Numbered from the stretch's first letter, positions 37,101 through 52,100 are shown. The stretch is DNA of 64,000 nt from Corbicula japonica (GCA_038501625.1 JAZAYU010000123.1:1798001-1862000), one strand, 5' to 3'. Program-made: numbers and translations. The notes: generated by a model not told the origin, from the letters alone.

Positions 37101-40100
37101 TGTTATTCCATTTGGGAACAGTGTAGATCCAGATCAGCTGGCAAATCCATGCCATCTGATCAGGATGTATATACATTCCTTCATTTTAAACCTTGTCTTC
37201 TGAATTCATACTGTAATTTATACATTCCTTCATTTTGTGTTCTTCTGTTCAGGGTATATCTGTTTTTAGTACAAATGTGAAGGATATGATTGTATATTAT
37301 AGCCAGCATGCCTTTACAGAACATATACTGCTTAATCCTTTCCTCCATAAATACGCATTTTTACGCATGTGTGACCAGTGTAGATCCAGATCAGCCGGCA
37401 CTGGTCTGCACTGGTCGCATTTTGGTCAGAAATAACCTAATGAATAAAAAAAAAAGTATTAGATCGACATTTGTCGAGGGCATTAGGTACAGTAAAACCC
37501 CGCTATTAAGAGCACCATTGGGACTGAGAAAAGTGGTCTTAATAGTAGGGTGGTCTGTATATAGGGGTAGAAAATAGTGCAAATTGTAAAATGGGACATC
37601 AGAATAGTGGTCTTATTAAAGACAGGGTCTTAGTTTTGGGGTGGTCTTAAGGAGAGGTTTTACTCTTATAGTATAATGCTTAACTCCTATATTGTCACTG
37701 GAGAGCAAAAACGGTATAATGCCTTCTTATTTCATAGATATTTATACTGTTTTTGCAAATAGGTGTTGATAATACCACTTTAACCCTTTCCTCCACAGAT
37801 ACACTTTTATTGTTTGGGAGAATTGTTTCGACCAAGATCATCCTGCTGATCAGGATCTGAACAGTTCGCTTTTGGTGTCGCCTGCGATAGCAGGTATACA
37901 CATAGGGATCCAATCGTCGGGCGACGTCGGTGTCGTCGTCGGCAGTGCCGTCGTCCTGTAGTCCCCCAACTTAAATATGAAACTTAATGTTGCCTATAAC
38001 TTTGAAAATACTTGTCCTATTAACTTAATACTTGGAATATATAATCTGCATGAAGAAAGCCATCTCAGACAACATGAATGATAACTCCTGTTTCACTATT
38101 GTTTGAGTTATGCCCCTTTCAAATGACTTTAGTATGGAACTTTAATATGAAACTTAATGTTGCCTATAACTTTGAAAGTACTTGTCCTATTAACTTAATA
38201 CTTGAAATATATCATCTGCATGAACAAAGCAATCTCTGACAAAAAGAATGATAACTCCTGTTTCACTATTTTTTGAGTTATGCCCCTTTCAAATTACTTT
38301 AATATGAAACTTAATGTTGCCTATAAATTGTGAAGGACGTCTCCTATTCACTTAATACTTAACATATATCATTTGCACGAACAAAGCCATCTCTAACAAC
38401 AAGAATGATAACTCCTCTTTCACTATATTCGAGTTATGGCCCTTTCATATTACTTTAATATGGAACTTAAGTTGCTTATAACTTTAAAAGTACTTCTCCA
38501 ATTAACCTAATACTTGGAATACATGATCTGCATGAACAAATCCATCTCTGACATTAAGAATGATAACTCCTGTTTCACTAGTATAAGAGTTATGCCCCTT
38601 ACCAAATACTTTAATATAGAACTTAATGTTGCCTATAACTTTGAAAGTCATTATCCCATTAACTGTGTACTTGAAATATGTCATCTGCATGAACAATATC
38701 AAGTGTGACAATAAGACTGATATCACCTGTTACACTATTTTAAGAGTTATGCCCCTTTCAAATGACTTTTATATGAAACTTTATTATACCTATTACTTTG
38801 AAAGTACTTGTCCTATTCACTTAAAACTGATAATGTGTCATCAACATGAATAGATCCATTTGTGACAACAAGAATGATAACTCCTGTTTTATTATATTTA
38901 GAGTTATGCACCTTTTGAATGACTTCAATATGCCACTTTATCTTGCCTATAACTTTGAAAGTATTCATCCTGTTTACTAAATATTTGAAATATGTCATCA
39001 GGATTAACAAATCCATTTGTGACACAACGAATGATAACTCCTGTTTACTTATGGCCCTTTCAGATAACTTTAAACTGAAACTTAATTGCCTTTAACTTGA
39101 AATACTTGACATATGCCATCTGTTTTAAAGAAGTTATATCTCTTTTTTTTGTTATGCTCCTTTGAAATGATTTTAACCTGTTACTTGATTTTTGTTAATA
39201 ACCACAAATTTAAATAAAAATAATTCCTGATTAATTATAATTTAATCAGTAATTTTGTAGTAATTTAATAATTAGTAATTTAGTTGTAATGCAATTCAAC
39301 TTGAGCATCTTTCTTCATTAATGATTAAAGATAGGCCCACATTTCAACATTTTCCAAGCAGGCAACACATGTGTTCTGCGGAACACCAGATACTAGTTTA
39401 TTCATTAGGTTATATCTGACCAAAATGCGACCAGTGCAGATCAGATGACATGGATGGACATGGATCACTTGTAGCACATGTGTAAAAATGCGTATTTATG
39501 GAGGAAAGTGTTAATGGCATAGGCCTATAGTGTAGATACAGATGAGCCAACACTTCTTCACTGTTTGATTTTAGATTGATTAGGTTATTTTATGTCAAGA
39601 TTGAACTAGTGTAGATCGAAATGTGCTGTGTGATCTGGAAATCACATGTTAACCCTTTCTTCCATAGATACACCTTTATTGCATTGGCAGACAGTTTAGA
39701 TCCAGATCAGCCAGCACATTCATGCTGTCTGATCAGGATCTGCACTGTTTTGCTTTTTTCTTCGTTAGCTTATATCTGACCATAATGCAACCAAAGCAGA
39801 TCCTGATCAGACAGCATGGATGTGCCGGCTGATCTAGATCTACACTGGTCGCAAATGCGTAAAAATGCGTATATATGGAGGAAAGGGTTAATACACACAT
39901 TTATGGGGAAATGCGTTCATTTATTTTGAAGGCCATTATTTCCAACACTAGTTCACTGTACTGTGTGTTTGGCAACATTGTAACAATACTTGATGTTCTC
40001 ACTACAGTGCTGGATGTGGAAGAACAGGGACCATCTGTGCTATTGATTATGCTTGGGATCTTCTTAAATCAGGGGTAAGAAATGTTGCATAGACTGTAGC

Positions 40101-43100
40101 TTCATATCATTTTTCGTTAATATTTAATCCTCATCTATCCTTGACCTTGGATTTTGCATAATATGATTTTCAAATATAACTCCAGCAGAACTGTCATACT
40201 ATTCTATATATGTGGAAAAGTAAACAATTTTATAAATTTCTAAATGTTGCCTTTTTGATGAAAACAATGCTGAAACAAGTGACATCATTTTGAATAATTA
40301 ATTTTTTACAGCTGAATCAACCTTTGAATGCAGTTACTGTTATTTCATGAACATCATAGAGTAATTAACTAACCTGATTTAAATGATTACAGTTGTTGTT
40401 TTTGTCTGCAGAATATGGATGAGAACTTTAGTCTACGAGAAATTGTCTTGAAAATGCGAGAGCAGAGACAGTCTATGATACAGGCTCCAGTAAGTATTGT
40501 CCTGTTCTTCTTTTAAAGAAAAAAGGGCGGTATATTGCTTTGCACTTGTTGGTTGAATATCTAAATCTATAAAACTCTGGGTAAGTATGGTTGCTGAAAG
40601 TTGGTAGGTTGGTTATGACAACTAGATGACTCTTATTGTTTTTTAGGTTAAAGGTCAAGGTCACAGTGACCTTTAATGCAAACGTCTTATCTTATCAGTA
40701 ACTAGAGAATTCTTGGGTTTCAGACTATAGGTAATGATAACTAGATGACCCCATTAGTTTTTAAGGTTACCAGGTAAAAGGTTAAGATCACGGTGACCTT
40801 AAATGCAAACCTTGTCTAATCATGAACTCGAGAATGCTGGTTACACAGTATCATCAAACTTTGTAGGTTGGTTGGTTATTTTTTTTGAAGGTTTACAGGT
40901 CAACCAAGATCAAGATGACATTAAATGCAAAATCATTGTCAGTGATTAGGGAATACCATGGCCTAGTGTATTCATTCTTACTAGATTTCTTGATCATTAC
41001 TCATAAAGGATGACTATTGATTTTGAAATCAACAGGTAAAAGGTCAAGGTTACAGTGACCTTTAATGCAAAAACCTGTACAGTCAATTACTAGAGAACAA
41101 TGGTTCCTAATGTCTTAAAAAAACTTGGTAGGTTGAAGGTCATAAGTATCTGACCCCTATACCCCTATTGATATAAAGGTTAAAGGTCACGGGCTTTTAT
41201 TTGATTAATGACTAGAGAGTTAAAGTGAAAAGTGAAAAAATTTCTATGCAATACAAGTATGTATACATGCATATGTTTTAACCCTTTCCTCCATAGATAC
41301 ACCTTTATTGCAAGGGCAAACAGTTTAGATCCAGATCAGCCGGCACATCTGTGCTGTCTGATCAGGTTCTAAACTGTTAGCTTTTTGATTTGTTAGGTTA
41401 TCTCTGACCAAATGCGACCAGTGCAGATCCTCGTTAGACGGCACGGATGTGCCGGCTGATCTGGATCTAAACTGTTTGCCCTTGCAATAAAGGTGTATCT
41501 ATGGAGGAAAGGGTTAATTCTTATAAAAAGATGTAAACAAAATATAAATGTACTATTCCAGGAACAATACATGATGGCCCATGTGACCGTACAGACTCTG
41601 TTCCAGAAACATCTAGATATCATGGAAGACCACACATACGGAAACCTACAGTTTAACGAACAGGTATATCTGAAAGCAACATTACATCAAAGGCATATAA
41701 CATACAGTGAAACCTCTTTAATAAGATCACGTCTGGGACTGGACAAAAGTGGTCTTAAAAGAGGGGTGGACTAATTTCTGCAGAAGAAATAGTGCAGAAC
41801 TGTTAAAAGGGACATTGAAATAATGATCTAATTTTTGGGGTGGTCTTAATTAGGGGTTTTACTGTATGTGTTATCAAACTTGTTAAATTTAGGAAATGAT
41901 ATTTATCACATACCTTCCGGTGTGGGAGTGTAATAACACCCGTTATATATTTTCGATATATAACTAGTTATATATCATAGCGAATCACTATTCATCCGCG
42001 TTATCAGGGATCAAAACAAGTTTATAAAAAATGACTTACTTTTGCCATCTGATCACTTCAGGCAAGTAATCAACTTCTATAAGGAACTTAAGCATCCCCT
42101 CTATTGATAACATCCACGGAAAATATAACTTTCTGACATCTTGTTTATACCATAAGATAGCAATACGCCGAAAGTCTATGATGAAATTCAACAACAGCAA
42201 CAAAGCCATTTTCTTTTTGTTTAAATCGAAAACAAAATGACCCAGACACTGACATCGTTTCAGAACATCGTCGGTGAGATCTTACAACATCCCCGAAACA
42301 ATATAAAAACACTAGAAACACATTTTCAATCCAAATTATGAGTTTATATCCAGCGAATTTCAATGTTGTCATATGCCGCTATGAAAGTTTACACAAATGA
42401 CGTCATACACTAGATCGATTTATTTAATTAAACACAACTTCAGAAGCCTACAACTGGTAGATTTTTTTATCTAGACTCTAGCGCAGTTAATTTTTTTATT
42501 TATTTTTACTTATTTTGGCAAATGGGAAAACGGTAAGATAAATTCTTTGGGGACTAGCTAATGTCTCACCCGATACGACCGAATTACACACATTTTAATT
42601 TCGCTCTACTAGGCGATAGAAAGGGATAATTCATGGATTTTGCTTGTTTTTTTAAGGGTATGTGATAAATAGAATACATCATTCGTGTTCATTTTATACT
42701 GAAATTATTAAACTCGTCATCTAAATCGATATAAAACTCGGCAAAAGCCTCGTTTTATATCGATTTAGACGACTCGTTTAATAATTTCAGTATAAAATGA
42801 TCACTCATGTTGTATCCTCTATTTATGTTTTAACCCTTAACTTTATTGGATAAAGCTTTTATTCTTTGGCAAACAGTGTAGATTCAGATCAGTCAGCATA
42901 TCCATGCCATCTGATCTGGATCTACATTTGTCATTTCTTTGTCAGAAATAACTCTGAAAGCAAAAAGTGTAGATCCAGATCAGCCAGCGCATCCTACACT
43001 GTTTGCCCCTGGGATAGAGGTTGTAGATATGGAGTAAAGTGTAAAAGCCATCTTGATGTAATACAAATAGAGTGTTCTTGATCAGTAACAAAACAGATGA

Positions 43101-46100
43101 CTGAATTGTATGGAGGCGGGTTGGAAATGTTTATTTCAGATGAGAATGGCAGAAGAATGCACTTCGCAAAAAAAATTAAGGGTCACACAAATCTATTTTA
43201 CTTAGCACTATTCAAAACATTATAATTATATATAAAGAATTTTTTAATTATTTTAATTTCATTACGAATCTAAACTTCAATTTGAAAGATTCAAGATTTT
43301 ATTCAAACACTCATTAAGTGAATCCAGGGTTTTTTCAGCACTGTCTGCACCTCTGGAAAATGGAGGTGTTCCCAAAGCAAACGGTTCCCAATCATATCCA
43401 GTTGTTATTTTTCCCAATTGAATACATATTTTTTTCCATAATCGGCAAAAATCACGTAATACACAGTTAACAGAAGAGTGACTTCCCTTTATCTAGAAAT
43501 TGCAAGCGTTCATTGACCCTGATGTAAGCACAAATTTTTTCCTGACCTTCTTTCAATATTATAGCTATAAATTATATCAATTAATTATGAACTCCTTTGC
43601 ATAACTTTGCATAAAATACACAGAACTGCAGAAGATGCATTATAAATTCCGACTTGTTAGACACTTAATTCCTCTTGTAATGTATTTTCGCAACTATGAT
43701 TGCTTTTGCACAACAATAAGTACTACAGTAAAAACTTATGTTTTTCTGGTATTTTTAGATAATACACGAAATTAACCATTAAATTTACTACAGTTTCAGT
43801 ATTTTATAAAGAATTTAAATTTTAATATTTTCATATAACTAATAATTAAAATGAGAAAATTATTTTCTAGTAACATTGGCTAAATATGTTTAGTTAACAG
43901 TTTTGTATTGTTTGTTTGAATAAAGACCGAAAGCAAGTAAAAGTATATTGGTATTGTAAAAATAGACTGATTTAAGCTTAATAATTGCATACTAAAATTT
44001 CCCAAAATGGACCATTTTATGGATCTGAAAATTCCCAAAATATGCATTTTTGTTGATAAAAAATTCCCAAAATGCCCTGACTCCTTTTCCCAAAGTAGGC
44101 AGAAAAAACCCTGGAATCAATGTACATATGAGGTATACATAATTTTACAGTTGAGGTTTAATTAATTGTGTTGAGTGTATATATTCCAGATAAGGTAAAC
44201 ACTAAAATTATTACTTCATATAAGGCAGATGATGAAGTTTATTTAAGTTCTTATATGAAAAAAAATCTGTTGTTAGGCCTGGATTTTTAACTTTATGTAA
44301 GGAAAAAGCACAATTTTTAGGTTGTGTAGTGCCACATCAATCAAGGTTGATTTTAAAGCTGCATAACCCTTTCCTCCATATATACACATCTTATCCAATG
44401 TGCAACCAGTGTAGATCCTGATCAGTAGGCACATCATTCTGTGCCCTCTGAAAAGGATCTGCCCTGCTAGCTTTTTGGTCAGCAATAATGTAATAAGTCG
44501 AAATTGAACAGTGCAGATCCTGTCAGAAAGCACAGATGTGACAAATGATCTGGATCTACACTGTTCGCCCAAACCATAATAAAGGTGTATATATTGAGAG
44601 AAGGGATAAGGTTGATGATTTTCTGCTGAACAATAATAAGCCTATGTTTGTCTCTATTCCAGGATGAAGAAAATCAAGGTAAGTTGGTAAATTCAACTTT
44701 TCAGTTTGTATTAGAATGTTTAGGTTGGAATGGTAATGTCCAGTGTGTATGGAAGTGAGAAGCTTGGAATAAAATGTCTAGTTAATGTGGCAGTGGGTTG
44801 GTTGGAATGAAACTTTCTTACTAGTGTATGTGGTGGTGGGTACATTGGAATTAGTTTTCAGTAAATATTTCCAATGGATTTTCGTTAATATTTAGTTTAT
44901 ATTTTGTGAAATTCAGTAACGAAATCCTGAACTAAAGATTATAAAACTTAAGATTGGAAACCAGTCTCAAATTCCATGCTTTGGACTGGCTGAAATTGGG
45001 ACAAGATTAGTCACAAATCCCAATCAATTAGATGCTTGAAATTAGAGACTGGTTTCCAATTCCAGTTTTATAATCTTTGGCCAAGTTCTACATTAATTTA
45101 TGATCTTGCACCAAGTTTGAAAACTTCCTGCTGATGGGTGACTACTATAAATAATTTGTATTTTAGGGGACAGTGTATCAGATGCAGGGAGTCATGCTAG
45201 TTCAACTATCTACTCAAGCCTTAGAAAAAATTCCATGTTGGAGCACTCTGTGGCTAGCACTATTGCTAAATTTACACACGCACATGGGTTTGAAGATGGA
45301 CACTCTTCAACAAACCTACTCGGTTTACCAGAACCGCTTCAACCGGAAAAAGTACACCAGAAACCAGCATCAGTGCCGAATAAACCAGCGCCAGTTTCGG
45401 CAGTATACGAGGTAGAGCCGGAGGCTGAATCAGCTAAAACACCTACTGCAAACAGTCCTGGCATTAAAGAACTGCAGAATATGTTTTCTGACAATTCTAA
45501 AGCCTTTAAAGTGGAGAGGATAGATAATATTCCAAATGTTTCTGGCACTGTGCCACAGGCAGGTGTGGAAAAGCGATATATGGATAAAGTAGCAAATTTT
45601 AAAGATGACAGTGGCAATAAGAAACTTTCGTATATTTCAACAGATGATGGTAAAAAAGAGCTTGAAGCAAGAAAGGCACTGTTTGAAAGTCAGAAACCAA
45701 GACCTCCGCTGAAACATGTAAGCACTGTTGATCCAACACCTGTGATGAATAAAACTGCAAAGGAAACTAACAATAATATGCCTGCAAGTTCGATGGACAG
45801 TTCTAATAAACCCCAGCTGCAGAGAATTCATAGCACGCAGACTGGCGAAAACAAGCATGTAACAGTTTTGTCAGTGGGTGGTGCCAGACCGCCATTGAAT
45901 AAAACTGTTTCAGCACCTGAAAATCAAGTGCAAACTCATACACCAACAAGGTCAAAAACTTTACCCAAAGGAGCTCAAAATCCCATTCAAGAAGTTCCTC
46001 AGTCGAGCATATCTTCTGAAACCCCAACCCAGCAGAACACAAGTATATATTCTGTTGCAGCAGACACAGATTCATACTCATCTTTGACAAATTACAGCTC

Positions 46101-49100
46101 TGCTGCCCCAGTAAATAGTTCTTACAGCAACCAAAGAAATAGTTCCAACGCAGAACAAAACACTTCTAGAAATAGTGCCTCACAGCGTCCCGGTACAATG
46201 GAACACTATTCAGATTTATCAAATTATAGTTCTGGCGTGGATAAAACAAAATCTGTTACAAAATCCAATTCTTCGGATGCTTACAGTTACGCTGATGATC
46301 ATCTTAAAGGGATTGCTAGACCTCATGTAGCAGGTAACCTTGGCAACCAGCAGAGGGGAGCAGTGTATTCCATGGCAAAAGAACCAGACTCGGTTTATGC
46401 AGCAGTGGATAAGCCTCGATTGAGTCGCAATGGTCATGCGACTGAAAATGTGTATGAGTCGGTGGCGGTGGGAGATGCACAGAATGTGGTATGTTTGATT
46501 TTCTGTTTAAATTCAATTTGCCAGTTCCAAATATGTGTTTATCCATTGACTCATTCAACACCTAAACTTGACTCGAGTAATTATTTTCAGATTAACTTCA
46601 GAGTTTTTGACAGATTAATAGAGACTTCACGAGAGTTTTATGACCGGCCAAAACCAAACAAGTTGAAGTTATGTTCTTAAAAATTTTTTATTTATATATA
46701 TCACCATTATATCCCCAACATAACCTGTGTGTTTTTTGCCAAGAACCATAATTCCTGTGTGTTGTTTACCAAAAACCATGATAATTCCTGCGTTTTTTTC
46801 CAAGAACCATAATTCTTGGTAACCAGACAGATGAGTAAAGTAACAACACTGGTCTCCTATGTGATAAGGCATATCCATGGATTAAAGAGTCTATTAAAAG
46901 AGATGTTGTTGTTGCTTTCAGCCACCGCCAATTCCAAATCGAGGCTATGTAGAAGATGAGGAGGAAACCCAGAATCAGGATAAATCAGGTACAAGAATAG
47001 TTTTTCTTTTTAATAAGGAACCAGATTTTAAAGTTTTAACTTTTGTTGAAATTACTATCTTTTGTTAGTACCATTTGTTCAATAAATGAGGTATTTGTGC
47101 TGAATAAGATGGAACTTAAGTACTAGTAAATATAAGCATGATTTGTTACTAAAATATTGCATCCATTCATTTATTGCATGTACTATATCAATATATTGGT
47201 TGATGCATGATGATTAAGTTAACCCTTTACTCCATATACATGTATATGCCTTTTATCACAAGGGCGACCAGTGTAGATCCAGATCAGTCAGCAAATTCAT
47301 GCTTTATGATGTGGATCTTCACTGGTTGCCTCTTGCTCGGAAATAACATAACAAATAAAAAGCGAACAGTGTAGATCCTGATCAGACGGCATGCTCAATG
47401 TTTGCCCATGTGATAACAGCCATATCCTATGGAGTACAGGATTAATTATGCTTTGAAAGCCGAGAAAAGTGCACTTTTGATGAATCCAGGCTCCATGGTT
47501 TTAAATCTTTGAATGGAAACCAGTCTCAAATATCACACTTCCAATTGGTTAGTTCTAAGATTACTGAATTTAACCAAACAGATTGCAGATATCTGAGACT
47601 GGTCTCAATTCTCGGTTTAAAACCATTGGTGCGGTGGTCTTAGATCATAAAACTGAGAATGAAGTCTAGTCTTGAACTCGAGCATCTGATTAGTTGAAAC
47701 TGGGTTTGGTCTTCAGACTGATCAACCAAAAGCTAGAATTTTGAAACTGGTCTGCAATCTCAGTTTTATAAGCATGAAACCTGATCTTGCTAAAAATAAC
47801 TTTTCTGCAATGCACTTACTTTCTAAGACTTTGGGTCAGTCCATTCATACAAACTGCTGAACAGCCATCTGGTTGATAGAAAATGCTTACAAAATACCAA
47901 CAAAATATTGATTTTTTTGTTCACTTGAAGTTCCAAAGGTTTTTCGGTCTGGTAATCGTATGATGTTTTGGATGAGTTGTCGACCCAGTATGGTAATACC
48001 CGAAAACAACAGCTAATATCTTGTGCCATCACATAGCTTTTGGAAATCATTCAGGTGTTTTGTGATATGTCATTGATGAATCTTTATTTGTGGCCATTAA
48101 ATGTTGATTGTTTTTTGGGGGCATTCTTTGCATTATGTGCAATATGTGTGCATCTTGGTTTTGTAACTGTAACTTCGTCTTTAAATTTGGAGTCTGCTAA
48201 CAAGTTCATTCCTCAGACAATTACTGAACAACCTACTACATATTTCAAATTACTACAAAATTTGATTTCAATTAAATATTAACACAGTGAGGGACCTCCG
48301 TAAACATCTGTTGCACTGCAACACTTCACAAGATGCCAATCATGTTTTGTGTCATGCGATGACTGTTAGAACCTGCCGCTCCAATCAGAAGACACTGTAT
48401 TCTACAACAAAATAAGGTTTTGCTGTCAATCAAATTTTTGTCACTCTGGGTTCATTTTCCTTGCAGATGTTGAACTGAAAATTTTGTTTTCTAAAGATTT
48501 TAATGATACATGTTCACTGAAGCAATATCAAAATGTGTAGCTTAAAGTAAAGAAACCTGAAGTCATGATTAACTATGATCAGCATTCTGTCAATAAACTT
48601 TCCTGCTACTTCTCAACATAATAATCAGTCGCCATGCAATGCGATTGATGTTTGGGTTGCAAGCCAAAATCTAACTGAAATCAAAATTTGTAATAATGAA
48701 AGTTTTCAGAAACAGACATAAAGTACATTTCATTATAATTACTACAAATTCCTCTTTGTAGTTGGCTTCATTTGTGTTGGTTGAATGTGTATTTTTCTGT
48801 TTGTGAAAATTATTTCTGCCAGGTTTGAATGCAACTGCACTAATCCGCGATTAATCCTTTACTCTATGGATATGACTTTAATGCCGTATGTGGATGACCA
48901 GTGTAGATATCATCTATAAAATCCAGGATTGGCCTATTAATATAAATTTATCTAAACCGTGTTTACTAATGAATTGGAATGCAATGACAACAAGTTTTGA
49001 AATGTGAAGTAGATTTTTTTTATAGACTTTGGTGAATTTAATTTCTAAAACCTTAGCTCGATAGATATGCCTTTTATCACATGGGAAATAGTGTAGATCT

Positions 49101-52100
49101 AGAACAGCCAGCACATTGTGCCATCTGATCTGGATCTTTATAGAACTTTGCTTTTGGTCAGACTCTGAAAGCAAACTGTATAGATTCTGACTGGGCAGCA
49201 TGATTGTTTTAGTTGATCTGAATCTACACAGTGTTTGCCTGAGTGATAGAAGTCATACCAAGGGGAATCAAGGGTTAATCAGAAATTGAACTTTTAGTGT
49301 GAAACTTTGACTTAACTCTTACTTCAACCTGAATAATTTCCAATGGTTTTAGAGTTTTGCAAGTCTTGTTTGATTGAATTTCTCACATATCATTAGCTAT
49401 GAATATTATTTACCATAAAAGCCTGTTACTCCATATATATGCGACCAGAGTAGATCCAGATCAGCTGGCACATTCATGCTGTCTGATCAGGATCTACACT
49501 GTTCTTTTTTTGGTCAGAAATAACCTCATAAGCAAAAAAGCGAACAGTGCAGTTCCTGATCAGATGGCATCGATGTGCCGGCTGATCTGGATCTACACTG
49601 TTCACCCATGCCATAATGCCATATATAAGGAGGAAAGGGATAGTTTTGAATTTTGTTACAACATGCTTAGCTTTGAAAGAGTTTGTTTTTATAATTAAAC
49701 CCATTTGGGTCAATTGTTTAAATTACCTAAAGAACACATTCCCAGTTAATTCTTTCCTTTATATCAATTTTGGTTGGTGAAAAGATTATTATTATTATTA
49801 TTATATAAATATTTATAGTAAAACTTCCTGTGTAATGTTAATCAGAGTCACTTACTGATAGTTTATTTACTGTTATTGGGCTGTATGCATTATGACCTCA
49901 AGGTCAAAAAGGGTACGGTTTATGGGCAGAACTGTGAAATATAATGAGAGAAGCCATTTTAAATTAGATTTTAGTTGTTGCTTGCTTTAATGTATTCTTT
50001 CTGCTTACAGCTGATGGGGTTGCTGGACTGTTGGTTTTTTTTTATTGTACCATTATCTTCTTCTTATAGGCCATGCATTTTTTCATTTCACATCTGGTGC
50101 AATGTTTGCAAAACTAACAATAATCTTCATTGTTTTCATCTTCATCTAATCACCTGACTTTGAATGTCATATAACCTTTAACTACATACATACAGTTTTT
50201 ACTGTGTGTGCAACTGGTGTAGATCCAGATCAGCCAGAATGTTTCTGCCATCTGATTTGGATCTACACTGGTAGCCTCCCGGTCAGAAATAACCTAATGA
50301 ATCTAAAAATGAACAGTGTAGATCCTGATTAGATGGCACGGATGTGTTTGTTGATCTGGATCTACACAGTAAACCCCAGCAGCAAAAGCCATATATATGG
50401 AGTAACCTCAAAATTCAACATTGTGATTACTGCGGTCTATAATTAAGTGATAATGGTATTTGTATGAGGTGTTTAGCAAAACCAAGAATGTAATATTGTA
50501 TAAATATTATTCTGTCCCTTTTTCTCTCTTAAGGTGCTGGTGACACAAACACAATTGGCAAAAAGACACAACTCATTAGTGGGATAAAAAATTTGGTATT
50601 ATTTCTTATCTTCAAAATTCATGTTAAATTAGTTATTTGTTTATTTAGATATACTATATTTAATTTGTTACCTAATCTTTTAAGTTTGAAAGAGGATTTT
50701 TTTTGTAAACTCTTTTGGGTTTTTATTTGGATTGCCTGCATATTTTTATGTGTAGAAGGAAAAAATATTACATCTGGGATCATGTATCAAAAAACAAAAT
50801 TAAGGTTTCAAAAGAAATCCATTTTTTACCTTAGAAGCAACACAAACCCTTTAACCCTTTACTCCATATATACGTATTTTTACGCATGTGCGACCAGTGT
50901 AGATCCAGATCAGCTCACACATCTGTGCCATCTGATCAGAATATGCACTGGTCGCATTTTGGATAGAAATAACCTAATGAATCAAAAAGCGAACAGTTTA
51001 GATCCTGATCAGACGGCATGAATGTGCCGGCCGATCTGGATCTAAACTGTTCGCCCCCTGCAATAAAGGTGTCTCTTTAAAGGAATGTGTTAAAGAAACT
51101 TGAAGAAAAACACTGACATGTGACACACCAAGCAAATTTAAGTCTGAGGATGAACACCAAGCAAATTTAAGTCTGAGGATGAATGTTAAATCCGTGGGAA
51201 AACAGATTTGAATGAAATGAAAGGGGCTGATCTCAAGAGGGTTCAGTGGGGTCACTCAAACCCACTTTCAGGGCAGCTATATTAAATTTTCATGGAGATT
51301 TCAGCCAGAAAGTTTTACATAACATATATCATGTAACGATTTTAAGACCGCCCTAAACGAACACCCATTTCTTGAAATCTTGCATGAGACCCTAAAAGTT
51401 TACTCTGGTTATAGTCCAATATAATAGGCAATTCTTCATTGAGTGATACTGTATGATAAAGTATTGTCTGATATTCTTTTAAGATTAACTTGATCTCTAG
51501 ATTCACATGAATAATTTTCCTTACTTCATAGGTTATCTTCCCTTTATTTTTTTATAAAAGCCTAATATGTCTACCGGTAGTAGATAGTCATATGCTGCTT
51601 GACGTTGCTCAGTCCAGGTATTGGGTTTCATTGAAGCTTCTTACAAAATGTGCATGATAGACAAATGCTTAATGAGTTAAGCTTTAATCCTTTCCTTCAT
51701 ATAAACACATTTTTTCCTATGTGCGACCAGTGTAGATCCAGATCAGCCGACACATCCATGCTGTCTGATCAGGATCTGCACTGGTCGTATTTTGGTCAGA
51801 AATAACCTAATAAATCAAAAAGCGCACAGTTTAGATCCTGATCAGGATGTGCCGGCTGATCTAGATCAAAAATGTTCACCCACGCAATAAAGGTGTATCT
51901 GTGGAGGAAAGTGTTAATAAATTAAAAAGCACTTTAAAAGTTTAACTTAAAATTTACAGGTTCGGAAGAAAAGTAGTAAAAAGGTCACTTGTTAGGCTTC
52001 TAGTTCTTCATGCTGAGTAGTTTGCCGTTTTGTTATCTTTCATAGATACTTGCTTACTAATATTCACATCTTGCCAGGGATAAGTGAAGAAGCTTTAAAC

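Noticed and set aside
46489..46680. Extension of the exon 11 frame to 46680
   Set aside because: A good donor (gtatgt) follows AATGTG at 46488 and exon 12 continues in phase with a proline motif; the extension is hydrophobic and unlike the rest.
50593..51021. 142-codon plus-strand frame following exon 13
   Set aside because: It is intron read-through that ends inside a TTAA element ([16 protein letters not shown]...). No conserved domain.
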